The notes under the pieces: generated by a model | The model's database searches: none | The model's input: only the letters and a program-made list of their open reading frames with translations | What the model was told of the DNA's origin: nothing | Assembly (NCBI GenBank): GCA_963682025.1 | Contig: OY821519.1 | Coordinates: 2,574,501 to 2,638,500 of the forward strand | Length of the DNA: 64,000 nucleotides | Direction of reading: 5' to 3' | DNA from: Cordilura impudica | Lineage: Eukaryota > Arthropoda > Insecta > Diptera > Scathophagidae | In this document: in pieces, positions 33,193 to 45,716 of the stretch | How the letters are laid out: every line of letters begins with the position of its first letter | How positions within the stretch are numbered: the first letter of the stretch is position 1 | Position numbers and translations under genes: made by a program

Positions 33193-33629
33193 GTCACTTA
33201 TATTTAGAAAAAATATATAAAAACCAAATTTGAGAAAAATCTGTGCAATATTTTTGTTTTTTGATAGATTTTAGTGAAGATTGGGAAGCAGCTCTATATG
33301 GGGCCTATGAATAAGAATTGTCCTATAGGGATTTTTTTTTTGGACTAATGATTAATAGATATAATAAACACATACAAACCCGATTTGACTGAGATCTATA
33401 TGATAATTTGTATCTTATGGCAATTTATGTCGATTTCATGGGTCATTTGTATGGGAACTAGGTCTGAACATAGACCGATTTTCACCAATTTCAATAGCGT
33501 TCATCCTATGGGCGATAAAAGCTTATATACCAAATTTCTTCAAAATATATTTATATTTGCGACCTGTAGTTTGATTACAAACAGCAGCACAAAGTCATTA
33601 TACCCAAACCACATAGTGGTATAGGGTAT
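33193..33629 (-). mobile_element. DINE-1/INE-1-like element, truncated copy E
   Basis: Begins at the AAGTCACTTATATTTAG position of copy B and runs to GTGGTATAGGGTATA. The palindromic end and about 240 bp are lost at the junction with the AAAAATT array. A second, smaller deletion removes the GTCC microsatellite. Confidence 0.75.
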
Positions 33630-33799
33630 AAAAACTTATGTACATATTCTCCGTAAAGTTCTTGGTGGTACACAATCAATTTCACCACAAAAAATACCTT
33701 GAAAAATACTTAAAGAAAATATCTTTCTTCCTTTATCGAAATTAGTGGACACTTAATCTCGAAAGAAACAGCAGAAGGAAAAGAAGAAATTTAACTTGA

Positions 33800-33990
33800 A
33801 TATTTCAATTTATGTGAATAGCTCCATTAGGACTCCAAATAAATGAAGCGTATTCTAACTTTGGCCTTACAAAAGAATTAAAATTGCTTTTTTTATCGGA
33901 ATTTATACGAATAAAACATTGAATTTGGCTTTTAAAGCTTAAAGCTTTAGAAGGAAAATTTTGGCTTTGTTTTTTAAACACTGACAACTT
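33800..33990 (-). pseudogene. LINE reverse transcriptase C-terminal scrap
   Basis: A 60-codon minus-strand frame with ALSFKSQIQCFIRIN and SFVRPKLEYASFIWSP, the block following the catalytic domain in Jockey-type LINEs. The rest is absent. Confidence 0.65.
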
Positions 33991-34710
33991 TCAAACTTTT
34001 TGCCTAAAAAATCGTGAATTTAACTGAATTAAGTTCAAAAACTCGGTCTTAAAAACTTTAGTTAAATCAAATTAAGCTGCATCGATAACCCAAAAACCCG
34101 CTCTTAAACTATAAAACATTATTTAGCTATTTAAATCCCATGTTCGAAAAAAAGAAACCCAAATGATATGTTACCCTAATAATTACAGACAGTTAAAAAT
34201 TATGTTTCAGGTATCGCGGCCATGTAGCGGATGTTGCAAATAAATAACTAATTTTGCACTAACGTAAACTCGTCGACTAAAATATAAAACTTTAAAAATC
34301 ATTGAAATTGAAATTGTTTCCGTGTTAGCAAAAGGAATAAAATCAAAAGAAGTGACTTTGTAATTGATGACAAAACTAACACTTTCAGAACATTTTGCAA
34401 AGATTAATAGAAGTGTTGCTTTTCGTCCGGTTTTTTTTTTTGCTAGTTTGTACATACTCATATAATAAATGATTTCCTCATTAGAGTCTTGTGAAAAACA
34501 TGACTTTAGGCCATATGTTTTCTTTTGTTTCGTTTGTTTGTGTTTTCTCTTTAAGCACGATGAAAGAAGAATTTTATTGAGTAAGGTTAGTAAGATTGGT
34601 AAACATTGGCAGAAGAAGAACACGATGTTAACGATGATGTTGTTTGGTAGTTTGGTGTTTTTTTATGCCAATATATAATATGTAGTTTGTTACGGCAATG
34701 ATTATATTTT

Positions 34711-34890
34711 TATACCCTCCACACCACTGTGCAAAAGGTATATTATATCAGTTTGTCATTCTGTTTGTAACGCATCGAAAAATGAATTTGAGACCTCGTA
34801 AAGTTTCGATGCTTATAACAACTCGAGTCGATATAGCGATGTCCGTCTGCCTGTCTGTCTGTTGAAATCACGCTCATTTATAATATGAAC
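34711..34890 (+). mobile_element. DINE-like fragment, second family
   Basis: TATACCCTCCACACC, AGTTTGTCATTCTGTTTG, then GTCCGTCTGCCTGTCTGTC and TTGAAATCACGCTC, the classic 5' part of INE-1-type repeats. Truncated at the 3' side. Confidence 0.6.
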
Positions 34891-37009
34891 GAACCATTTA
34901 CCTTGGTAAACTTAGAAGGCTGGTATTTAAAATGGTTATTGCATTAATTTTCTTTTTTTGTTTAATATTGATATAATTATACTTTTCTTGGCAATAAATA
35001 AATTGAAATCTAAATCTTTTATACATCTGACTTATAAAGGACTATATGTTTCAACTTGCATTTTACACATAGAGGAATATCTTTTGTTTGTTATTGGTGT
35101 TAAAATCGGTATTTGGTTGAAATATCTAAAAAGTTAATTTCATAATTTTATGATTTTGAAATTTTTTTTTTTTTTATAAATTTCCACAAAAAAAACTACT
35201 AATACGAAAAAAACATTTCTAAGTTCAAAATATCTCATATACACTCTGCAACTAATTTCATTTAATATCCAATATTAAAATATAGACCTGAGAGGGCCTC
35301 ATATTGGACAGTTATGTTGAATACATACAGAAACAAAAATCAAATAAATGAAAGAAAGTAATATGGAAAATATTCAACAAAGATCATTATGGTTAATAGA
35401 GAAGCATTTAAAAATGTGTGAGAAAACCCATTGAATTAAACAATTAACAAAAAGATGAACATAAAAAATGGTTGTACCACTTAAAGTACTCGAACTTGAG
35501 TTTTGATGAAGAAATAAAATTAAAGATATCTCTACTTTGGGTTTAGGAAAGTCATTTTTAATGATCAAAGTCAATCATCAATTGATCAAAAAATTCTATG
35601 AGAAAAGGAAAAGAAGTCCAATTCAAAAACCAACAAATCAAATAAAAAAAATAATAAAACAATCACTGTCACTGTGATGAATTTCTGATTTATCAGTCGG
35701 TGATTGTTGTAAAAGAACAATAGTTGTAGCAGACTGAAATTCAAAAAAAAAAAAAAAAACTACTTTTATTGTTACAATCAACATATAAAATACTTTACGA
35801 CCCATTCAAAAAAAAAAAACAAAAAAAAAAAACTGCAACATATTAAAGATATGCCTGAGTGCATTTGATATATGGGCTCAAGTTTAACAAACAACTAAAA
35901 CTAAAAGCATTATGAAACTATAACGGATGTATATATGTACGTATGTTCGTATGTATGTATGAATATGATTGTCTCTTTATATGTAACAACGACAAGAACA
36001 GCAGCAACAGCCATCAACGGCTGAAGAAGAACAACAAAACAAAAAACTCCTGGTACACAAAGGGGTCAACGCACAAGAATCTAACAATAATAAAATTAAT
36101 TAAGCAACAACAAAACAAACAAAAAAACTATGTTAAACTTTAACATTTATTTCAACGACCACTGTCATTTCTTAAGAATTTCAAACCATTAAAATTACAA
36201 ACAACAAATGAAACATTTTTTAACAAGTTTTAATCGCTTCTTTTAAGAATTACAAAAAATTTGACATAGTTTATTGTTCTTATCTTATAAGTGATACAAT
36301 TAATAGAGCGAGTGTTTCTTTTACTAGAACATTAATAACGCATGTTTATTTTTAGACTTTAAATTAAAGTGATTAAAAAAATATGGCACAAATTAAGTCG
36401 CAAATAAGCACAGACATGTTTTATTTAAAATTATCATCATTATCCAGGAAAATAAGTTAAGCTTCTTTAAAGCTTTTAAACAAATAAGACAGATACATTT
36501 TTTTCGAAAATCATTTATAACCCCAATTTTCTCTTTCTGAACTGTTTACTTTAATCTTTGCCTACTTACATCTGATTACAAACCCTCCAGATTTTTTACT
36601 CTACATCTTTTAAAAACAGCTTATAAAATTACGTTTTCTTTTAGCAATGGTCCCACGAGTATACAACAACAATTTGTTTCAATGCAAACAAATGTACCCC
36701 AATCTAAAGAAATAAAAACAAACACTTTCAAAATTAAAATTGCTAAGAAAATGCTAAAAAAAAGAACACAATAAACATAAAATTAATGGCAATACTTCTG
36801 TTTAAAGGGAGTCAGTATTCTAACATTTTTCGGATTCACAACAAAACCGTATTCATGTAACAATCCGGTTAAGGTCTATCAACTGTATCTGACATCAAAT
36901 GAGCAGTAATTTGGAAATTTTAAGTCAATGTAATCGAATACTAAAAAATATCCAAAAATTGTATTTTTCAAATATAAATCATTTAAGGTGCTATTGCACG
37001 ATGTGTTTT
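34891..37009. other. Unassigned AT-rich stretch
   Basis: Contains a TATG/TACG microsatellite at about 35925-35965 and several long A runs (35743-35758, 35808-35832). No gene or element recognised. Confidence 0.4.
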
Positions 37010-37092
37010 TACATATGTACTGTCCCTTTTTTTTTATTAATATGTAATTCCGCATGTCTGTCAAAATTGTCGTTTTCATACGATTCATAATA
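37010..37092. repeat. Dispersed repeat shared with 3262-3343
   Basis: ACATATGTACTGTCCC...TTAATATGTAATTCCGCATG...CATACGATTCATAAT matches the earlier stretch over about 80 bases. It ends exactly where the foldback at 37093 begins. Confidence 0.6.
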
Positions 37093-37890
37093 GCTCTGTT
37101 CGTTTACGTGATAATTTGTACAAATTATCACAAAATTTACTGGATCCTGTTCCTTTACTTCAAAAACCCAGTAAAAGAGAACAAATAAGAGCGTAAAGTG
37201 ACAGTTAATTTTTTGAAAACTTGCTAGTTTTTACTGGATATTTTTTTCCAGTAAGAAGTTTTCTTTTCCGACAAAAAATGTCGCATTTTATTTGCACTTT
37301 TTTCGAAAAGTATTTTTTTTTATATAGTATATTCTAAATTAAGAGTAACCTAATGTTATACATCAATAGAAAGGTCTTAAAGTGCTGTGTTCATAAAATT
37401 TTGATTATTATCCTATTTGAAGTCATGGGGTGAAAATATTCAAAAAAACGGGAACAATGTGGAAATATTCTCACACTATTAGCTGAAAGAAGTCAATGGC
37501 TACAATTTTTTGCGATTTACAAGCGCTCGACTTTGAGACCTTTCGATTGATGTATAAAATAAGGTTGCTATTAATTTAGAATATAGAAAAAATACACTTT
37601 TCGAAAAAAGTGCAAATAAAATTCGACATTTTTTGTCAGAAAAGAAAACGGCAATAGTTTCAATGAAAATTTTTATATACATAAAGTAAATTCTTCTAAT
37701 TAAAGCATATATCTTTTTTTAATTTTGAGTTTCACTTCTTCTACATTTTCAAATGTGTTTACAATCAGCTGTTTCTATGAACTTGCAAATTTTTACAATT
37801 ATGGATATATATGTTTTTGAGAACTAATTTTCTTACTTTCTGATATTTCGCTTTTTACTGGTTTTTACTGAGAAAGTAAACGAACAGAGC
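37093..37890. mobile_element. Foldback MITE, 798 bp
   Basis: Termini GCTCTGTTCGTTTAC and GTAAACGAACAGAGC are exact 15-base inverted repeats. A second pair of inverted arms of about 120 bp lies inside (about 37262-37385 and 37525-37645), sharing GACAAAAAATGTCG and GCACTTTTTTCGAAAAGT. Non-coding; no clear target duplication. Confidence 0.7.
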
Positions 37891-38649
37891 AATCATCATC
37901 TGAATACGCCATCAAATTTTTCGCCAAGATTATTTGTCATTCAGATAGATAATAGTGAAATATGTATAAATGCATTGAAAAGTTTAAAGTTTCTTTCTGA
38001 ATACCTATTCTTAGCAATTCTACGCGTAATTACATAATTTTGTAAGGTTTTCATGTTATTATAGGTTAAGTTAAACATAACGAGCCCATGTTTACAATTA
38101 GAATTAATATGCAAACCTTTGTAGCCGATCGTAAAATCGGTTTTTGCCGAACCAGAAGGGTTATTTCGAATCGATTAAATAAAAAATTGTAAAATTATTG
38201 GGTAACAAGGAAGGTTTCCCGTCGAGAGAACTCCAATTGGACTGAAACTTGGTCAAGTGGTAGAAGATATAAAACGAATGGACCCGTGTCCTTACCAGCC
38301 CAATACCAAAAGGAAAATCGTAATTTTGTTGATTTTTTTTTTCATATTTACTCGAAAGTAAAATAAAATTTGTTATCAAAGAGCGTTTTGAAGACCTTTT
38401 TATTAATTTAATATTAATATAGGTAGGTATGTGAATTTGACATCTACAAAAACACCTTAAGATACATAAGGCCAGTTTACACTATCACACTTTGTAATAC
38501 GACCTGTCAAAAAGTCAAGTAATATAAAAATTCGTATCATGTAAAAAGCTTATGTTATGAAATTGACAGTCTGTATGATTTTTTTTCGAAGTCCGATGAT
38601 TTTTTAATTTTTAGAAACATTTCTAAAAACTTGTCACTTTTAGGCCCAT
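37891..38649. other. Unassigned stretch
   Basis: No recognised gene. It immediately precedes a Transib C-terminal relic, so the right part may be its unrecognisable upstream sequence. Confidence 0.3.
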
Positions 38650-38862
38650 GTCTTTTTATAAGCTGAAGAAGCTCCAAATTAGGACTATAGAAGGTATAGT
38701 CTAATGTTCTACAGAAAGTGTAACATAGATGCAATAAATACTGATTTTTCCATCGCCTTCTAGTATCGTCAGATCCTTAGAGATCCTAGCATAAGACGTC
38801 AACCTAATAAACATGTTTTGAAACTAGATGATGTCTTTAAAGAATTGATAGAAGATGAATAA
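38650..38862 (+). pseudogene. Third Transib transposase relic, extreme C-terminus
   Basis: Broken frames give AEEAPN-DYRRY, then SLMFYRKCNIDAINTD, then FHRLLVSSDP, and an ending HVLKLDDVFKELIEDE before TAA. These align with SEEALKARNKDYRNI, TRKNC, LFVSSDP and the tail of the copy at 21960. Frameshifts and a stop replacing the Lys of the NKD block are visible. No CACAGTG end was found nearby. Confidence 0.65.
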
Positions 38863-38966
38863 AAGTCTATATTTGCATACACGTAAAAATATTTATCAGA
38901 CGTTTATCGTTTGTCGTTTGTCTTGTTTCATTAGTTTTTTCATGGAAAAATATTGTTACTTATAGC

Positions 38967-39767
38967 CAGAGTTCAGAAAAAAACACACACTGAATAAAAA
39001 ACTCGTACATATATGTAAACAAACATAACTTAGACCAACACACACATATTTTTATTTTCATACCAATTATGTTTGTTTTTAAATTTTCTTCGGTGCCCAA
39101 CACAACCATGACTGTGTTCGTTTTAATATTTCGTTATTTACACGAACATTTTTGTATCACATACTTTTTGTTTCAATCACACATAAAGCACACATTTTTG
39201 AGTGTTGCTTTATTTGAAATTCATGTTCTGGTACGTGTAATGAAAAAAAACACAGAACATGTACAATAAACAGGTTCGAGTTCAGTTATATTTTAAGTCG
39301 TGTTGTGGCTCGTGTAGTAAGAAAAAACACAGAACATGTACAATAAACAGGTTCGAGTTCAGTTATATTTTAAGTCGTGTTTAAAATATAACTGAACTCG
39401 AACCTGTTTATTGTACATGTTGTGTTTTTTCTCACTACACGAGCCACAACACGACTTAAAATATAACTGAACTCGAACCTGTTTATTGTACATGTTCTGT
39501 GTTTTTTTTTTCATTACACGTACCAGAACATGAACTTCAAATAAAGCAACACACAAAAATGTGTGCTTTATGTGTGATTGAAACAAAAAGTATGTGATAC
39601 AAAAATGTTCGTGTAAATAACGAAATATTAAAACGAACACAGTCATGGTTGTGTTGGGCACCGTAGAAAATTTAGAAACGCACATAATTGATATGAAAAT
39701 AAAGATATGTGTTGGCTGCTTTTGAACAGAACATTGTGTGTTTCGTGTGTGTATTTTCTGAACCTTG
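38967..39767. mobile_element. hAT-type foldback, 801-bp near-complete palindrome
   Basis: The two halves (centre near 39377) are inverted copies almost end to end. Each arm holds tandem copies of an AACATGTACAATAAACAGG...TTATATTTTAAGTCGTGTT unit. Flanks are CTTATAGC on both sides (38959-38966 and 39768-39775), an 8-bp duplication. The termini are CAGAGTTCAGAAAA and CAAGGTTCAGAAAA. An 8-bp duplication with a CA-start TIR fits the hAT superfamily. Non-coding. Confidence 0.85.
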
Positions 39768-39846
39768 CTTATAGCTTTTAAAAACTTTTTCAGTTTGTTT
39801 AAAAAACAAAATTTTTAAATAAAAACCTTGGCAAAATTGCACTTTA

Positions 39847-40949
39847 CCAAAAAAAATGGAAAATGACCCCCTCCTGGAATTAATCCGGCCCAGGAGGCCT
39901 CAAAAAGGGACCCGAGGTTGCGAGAAAATCATGTGGGTACTCAAACTTCCGGAAATTTTATGGAGATAAAAAAAGAAAAAAAATTTGGGGCGTGGTCCCA
40001 AGTGTACCCAGCCCCCCTAACATTGGGGGCCTGATCCATTTTATAAGTGTGGGTATTCAAATGAAAGGGAAATCGGAGAGCATTAAGAAAATAGAATAAT
40101 TTTTGGATACTGTTGTTGTTTTTTTTTGTAATTTTTTCGAAAATGAAAAAAAAAAAATTTAAAAAAAAAAAATTTTATCGACGCAGGTTTGACAGATTAT
40201 ACGAGGGGGTGCTTTAATACCATGTGAGATAAGGCCATGATGGCTTTATCTCTCATTCAATAGGGAGATAGTCATTTTTTTTCATTTGAATGGGAGATAA
40301 AGCCATCATGGCCTTAGCTGACATTAGCAATATTAGAAAATGGCTTTATCTCTCATTTCAGTTTTCTTATTTTTATAATTAAGAGGTAATGGTTTTCCCT
40401 TTTAGAAAATGTTTAAATTAGATGTAAACATTCCGTAAAAGGGAAAATCAATAGTTTTCTTATTTTTATTATTAAGTATTGAAATCTGGCTTCGCATACT
40501 AAAGTTTTTCTGCGTGGCAGCCCGCGCTTAAGGGTTTTCTCCTCCAGTAGGACGCGGCAGGTGGCTTCGCTGAATAAAGTTTTCCTGCGTATGTCACAAG
40601 AATAAAAAAATGTGTTTTATAAACAAGATTTATACCTAATACCGTTAATAGTTTTCATTTTACTACATTTATACCTATTACCATTAATAGTTTTAATTTT
40701 TAATTATTCTATTTTCTTAATGCTCTCCGATTTCCCTTTCAGTTGAATACCCACACTTATAAAATGGATCAGGCCCCCATTGTTAGGGGGGCCTGGGGAC
40801 ACTTGGGACCACGCCCCAAATTTTTTTCTTTTTTGATCTCTATAAAATTCCCGGAAGTTTGAATACCCACATGATTTTTTCGCAATTTTGGGGGCCCCTG
40901 GGCCCCCCAGAGGCATTTTCCCCACTTCTGGTATTTTCCCCACTTCTGG
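39847..40949. mobile_element. Foldback element with 250-bp GC-richer arms
   Basis: The arms, about 39847-40100 and 40697-40949, are inverted copies sharing AATCATGTGGGTA, CCGGAA, TTTGGGGCGTGGTCCCA and GATCAGGCCCCCA. They are clearly more GC-rich than the surroundings. Both ends adjoin TA. The loop contains another hairpin (AGGCCATGATGGCTTTATCTC at about 40232 and its inverse at about 40291). Possibly a TA-targeting MITE. Confidence 0.65.
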
Positions 40950-42730
40950 TATCGATTTTCGTAATCAGCGAGTGATTTTGATTAGGATAGGGTCAAAAAC
41001 GCAATTCAGCCAAAACCTTTTTTGGGTTATATGGGCGGTGGGTGTGGCATAGTTCTGCAAAACTTTGCAAACATCTTTACTTCATAATGCTGATAAATCG
41101 AGTCAAGTTATAAGACTTTTAATGAAGAAACATAAATTCTGGTCCAAAATTCATATTCGGGTGCCAAGTTTCATGACTTTTGGTAAAGAAATAAAAATTT
41201 GGGGCGAAATAATCTTTTCGTGTTTGAAATCCTATGAGGCCATTTTTGGATCAATGTACCCAAAAACAACGACAAATCCTTTGGTTTTACATACATACAT
41301 ATTTAGGAAGAGACATAAACGTGAAAATTCTGCGACTGCAAAGAATCGTTTTTATTTATTTCTCTAACACTGATTGTGTTTATACATCCCCCACAGAAGA
41401 AATAAAAATAAGTAGAATGTTCACAAAAGATACAACATTAATTTGGCAGTATTTGGCTATAATGATTACGATCATATTTAAATTTGCCATTAAATAGTTA
41501 ACATTAATGATACAATTTAAAGTTATTTATGGTCAGAACTTAAGTTAATCTAAAAGTTTGTTTCTAACTTCCATTAATTATAACTATTAAATTTTCTGAC
41601 GTGTAAAAATCATAAATGTTGTAGTTGCTATATTATTTAAACAAATGTATACCTAAGTTGTGGTTTTTTTATACCACACGTTACGAATCTCGTCCTGTGC
41701 ACAAGAAGCCCTACCCTAATTTATCATACTTACAGTTTTATTCAGCATTTATATTATCCGAGATTTTAAAATGTTTTTTTTTTTTTAATTTCCTATTATA
41801 TTTGCTTATTTTAACATATGTATGCACACTGCTAAACTTTTTACTATGTATTGAATCTTTTCTCGAGGATTTATCATATGTTCAAACAAATACACACACA
41901 CACAGCCAAAAATCTTTTCTATTTTAGTTGAAACGACTGTTTTAATGATATTTTATTGAGGTATAATAAATTGGATTTATATAGAAAAATTTAGAATTTT
42001 TCATTTAAACATTAACTGTGAATATTGCACTAAGTGGAAACAAACTTTTACCGGCAACGAATTCAAAACGAATGGAGATTAATACGAAAACGAAAAGAGC
42101 TAAAAAAAATATGCTCTTCTTAGCTTTAACTGTGTTGTCAATAATAATAAGACCTTGAAAACGTAAAAGTTTTTGAACCAATTCATTTATTTTTTTTTTA
42201 TTACAGTTTACTTATGTATGGAATATATTAGTATAGGAGTATATAATCTAAAAATCCTTAAAGCTGAGAAACCTTAAAATAGATGTAACTAAAAGCTCCC
42301 GTTGCACGTTCTTTATACTTTATTCCTGGTAAAAAAAAAAAAAACTTAACCGTATATTACAAAATTAAAAAAAAAAACGCTTTGTTGGCATTATCATTTA
42401 AACTGGAAAGTTTGCAAAAAAAGAGGGCAAACAAGCCAAGAGAGCTAGCTCAATTATTAACAGTGTTGTCATTTTGGTGCTTTTCATACTTTTTTTTATT
42501 AATACATATTTAAAAAAACGTGTATTTATTCACAATGCTTTTAGGGATTTTTTGTTTATTTTAGGTTTTACAACTAAGACAAAGGCTTCCAAAGAAATTA
42601 AAGATATTACAATATAAATTTAGTGTCAAAATATTTTTAATAATAATGATATAATATATATATATTATTATGAAAACTTTAATATATGATGCAAATATTA
42701 TTTGTGGTATGGAAGTTTGACTTACGAACA
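40950..42730. other. Unassigned stretch
   Basis: 41000-41270 has the TTCGGGTGCCAAGTTTCATG style common in fly dispersed repeats but no identified ends. A (CA)n run lies at 41892-41902. No gene recognised. Confidence 0.3.
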
Positions 42731-42999
42731 TTAACTCTTTCCGGCGTGGTGGTATAAAAGAGTATAGCACTTATCTAATTAATTTTCCTACATTTTGTGT
42801 TTAATGGTATATTCTAAATACTACTTTTATATGTAAAGTTAAACTTATATTTAACAAAAAAAAAAAAAAAATATATACCCAACTTTTGAACTATTTTTTT
42901 TAACTAAACTTGAGTGTCATCAGTCAAGTGTCGAAAGTGTTTTCCGCGATTTAGTAAATTTCTTAAAAACACAGTTAGGCTTCGTAGTTCTATAATTTT

Positions 43000-43794
43000 T
43001 ATACCCTATACCACTATGTGGTTTGGGTATAATGACTTTGTGCTGCTGTTTGTAACTACCAAAAATATTTGACCTGACTCATCTTTTATTATACCGATCG
43101 AATCAGAATCACTATCTGATTCGATTTAACGATGTCCGTCCGTCCGTCCGTCGTGTGTCCATGTAAAGCTTGTAATCAAACTGCAGGTCGCAAATATGAA
43201 TATATTTCGATGAAATTTGGTATATAAGCTTTTATCGGCCATAGGATGAACGCTATTGAAATTTGTGAGAATCGCTCCATTTTAAGACCTAGCCCCCATA
43301 AAAATGACCCCTATGAAATCAACATAAATTGCCATAAGATCTAAATTATCATATAAATCTTAGTCAAATTGGGTTTGTATGTATTTATTACGTCCATTAA
43401 TCAGTAGTCCAAAAATGATCCCTATTGGACAACTCTTAGTCATAGGCCCCATATAGGGCTGCTTCCCGATCTTCACTTAAATCTACCAAAAAACAAAAAT
43501 ATTGCACTGATTCTTCTCAAAATTTGTTTGTATATGTTTTTGCAAAATACAAAAGACTTTACCAAACATGGTCAGGATCGGTCCATTTTGGGGCCTAGTC
43601 CCCAAATAGATATAGCATCCGATATGAACTTTTTCATATCTGCAGCCAACGAAATTAATAAAAATCCCACTCAAATTTGGTTTATGCTTATTTTCTATAT
43701 CCAGTTAGTTGGGCCTGAGAGATAGGGTCTCTAAACGCATGGTATAGGTTATCGTATAGTTGGTCTAGACCGGCTATAATTTTGTTACTTGTTT
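43000..43794 (+). mobile_element. DINE-1/INE-1-like element, copy F
   Basis: Full length; its end palindrome has drifted (AGTTGGTCTAGACCGGCT). Inserted inside the piggyBac-type element. Confidence 0.75.
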
Positions 43795-43869
43795 ATAAAT
43801 AAGTTAGTGAAAAACATGCTTGAAACTAGTAACACCAAAAATAAATAAACACTTTGAAGTAGTGAAGGT

Positions 43870-44416
43870 TTAAAATTGATGGTATAAAAATATCAAGGAC
43901 AGTGATATTTCCTATATATTGGAAACTATCGAGGATATTAAGTTGTTTTGGAAGAGATTTCATCAGACGCTGATTCAATTGTCGATGGCATTGAGGATCT
44001 CGATGATCAGAACCAAATCTAGGAACTTTTTTTATCACATCACTGCATTCGACAATGAATATGAATACATTAATGAAGGTGAGAGCCGGTATGTCGGGGA
44101 GTTTATAATCGTATGAACAGTTGAACCACTAAACGATTTTAGGCTGGATATAATTTCAATTCTATTAACTCAGGCTCATGTTCATCAGTGACTTCTGCAA
44201 AGCCAAATAAAAAAAAACACTATTCAGCTATAAAAAAAAATCTTTTGTAAATGCAAGAATACGAGCGTCGTCATCCCACCAACCAGTAAGAACTACTCTA
44301 CGAAGATGTACGCACTGTAGCAAGACGGGATACCAGAGAAGAACTCAGAAGATGTGCTCGACTTTCGATGTTCCACTTAAGCAAAACCATATCCTGCTGT
44401 AATGACTTCCATGAAT
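43870..44416 (+). pseudogene. piggyBac-like transposase remnants (N-terminal acidic part and C-terminal Cys-rich part)
   Basis: Near 43950 a frame reads EISSDADSIVDGIEDLDDQN, the acidic type of N-terminus seen in piggyBac transposases. At about 44260-44416 come RRCTHCSKTGYQRRT, a DVPL block and, after a frameshift, CCNDFHE before the stop. This is the C-terminal cysteine-rich ribbon (C-x2-C ... VPLC ... C ... FH). The DDD nuclease core between them is missing. Confidence 0.65.
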
Positions 44417-44570
44417 AAAGTTATCACATTAGCGCGGTGGTATAAATATCATACCACATCCTTGCGCGGAATCCTATTAGGATAAAATATTTTTTTTTTT
44501 TTTAATTTTTTCCGAATAAATTACTTTTTTAATTTTTGCCGATTTCATATAGTGGGTCGGAAAGAGTTAA

Positions 44571-45303
44571 TTAACATAAATGGAATATTATTGAAAAAAC
44601 TTACGAATTCTGAATAGTATTCCACAATTTCAACTATCGGATCTTTTTATCTATCTCATTAGGTTTGTTTTGCCAATACTTTCTTTAACTTACTTAAAGG
44701 CAGAGGTAGAAGGGACGTTTAGCGGTGATGAATTTGAATATTATGAACGGATTGTTCTTAAATTCAGAAAATGCATTGTTGCATAAAATTTAAAATGACT
44801 GTTGTTCAAATTTTAAATGCCATCAAATGCTTGTGAAGAAATAATTCTAATGGATCGTTCTTATATAAACGCTTTTATAGTCTAATGGATGTGAGGATTA
44901 ATCAGATTTTATGAAAATGAATATATAAATATACTTTTTTTAAAAACTAAAAAACATTTTATTTTAAAATTACATATGGATATAAGTATTAATTATTACT
45001 TTTTTTAATCGTTTTTTGCAAAGCTCATGGTGTGTTTCCTCCTTCAAGAGTTGGCAGTACTGTTTATTGACAGCAATACTTCTTTTTTCAGCTTTATTGC
45101 AGTGATGCAGTTTTTAGCGTTGCTTTTAAGGTGACCAGATATTTATAATTCTTTAAATGATATATCATGTCTGGTACGCTATATTAAATTATTTGTCATG
45201 ACAAGTTTTATATAAAACTCTTTGTTTAGTTGCTCATATTATCTTGCCAATCTTTAATTTAACATTGTGAAAAGACTAGAAAATAATAAAACTTCAAATT
45301 TAC
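44571..45303. other. Unassigned stretch
   Basis: No gene or element recognised. Confidence 0.4.
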
Positions 45304-45307
45304 TTAA

Positions 45308-45508
45308 CCCTTTCAGACCTAGCTGCATCTATTGTGAGATCTGGTTTAAGGTGCATAAAATATAAATAAATACATTTTTTCAGATTTTTTTTTACCGGTA
45401 TTCAGTGATTTTGAGTTCTCTTTAAACAAAAGAGAATTAAAAAGAAAAGAAAGCAGACTTTGCTAAAAAGAGTTTTTATATTGATGGTTTAACTCAGGTC
45501 TGGAAGGG
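45308..45508. mobile_element. piggyBac-like MITE, about 200 bp
   Basis: The left end is CCCTTTCAGACCT, preceded by TTAA. The right end is AGGTCTGGAAGGG, followed by TTAC. The inverted termini differ at one base. CCCTTT with TTAA is the piggyBac signature; the right target copy has one change. Confidence 0.6.
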
Positions 45509-45716
45509 TTACCCTAACTTTAAATAAAAACAAAAAACCAAAAGCAAATTTCTTTATAGAAATGTTAATGACTCATAACACCAATTGGGTTTATAATAAG
45601 TCCTCCTTTTATTGGGGGACTTTTGGTCTTTTCAATATCTGTAAAGTTGAAAAGAGTAACGTGTTGTATAAACAATCCAGGAATAGCTGAAGGCTTTAAA
45701 ATTCCAATTGTATTTT

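Larger units (their letters stand above)
42735..44566 (+). mobile_element. piggyBac-type deletion derivative with a nested DINE-like element
   Basis: TTAA flanks both ends (42731-42734 and 44567-44570), and both termini read CTCTTTCCG inward. TTAA is the piggyBac target. The TIR starts CTCTTT rather than the common CCCTTT or CCCTAG. Subterminal GGTGGTATAAA occurs near both ends. Remnants of the transposase N- and C-termini lie inside; the catalytic core is deleted. Confidence 0.75.

Noticed and set aside
38967..39767. Two similar frames (66 and 108 codons) on opposite strands
   Set aside because: Same sequence read twice because the region is a palindrome; no protein family recognised.
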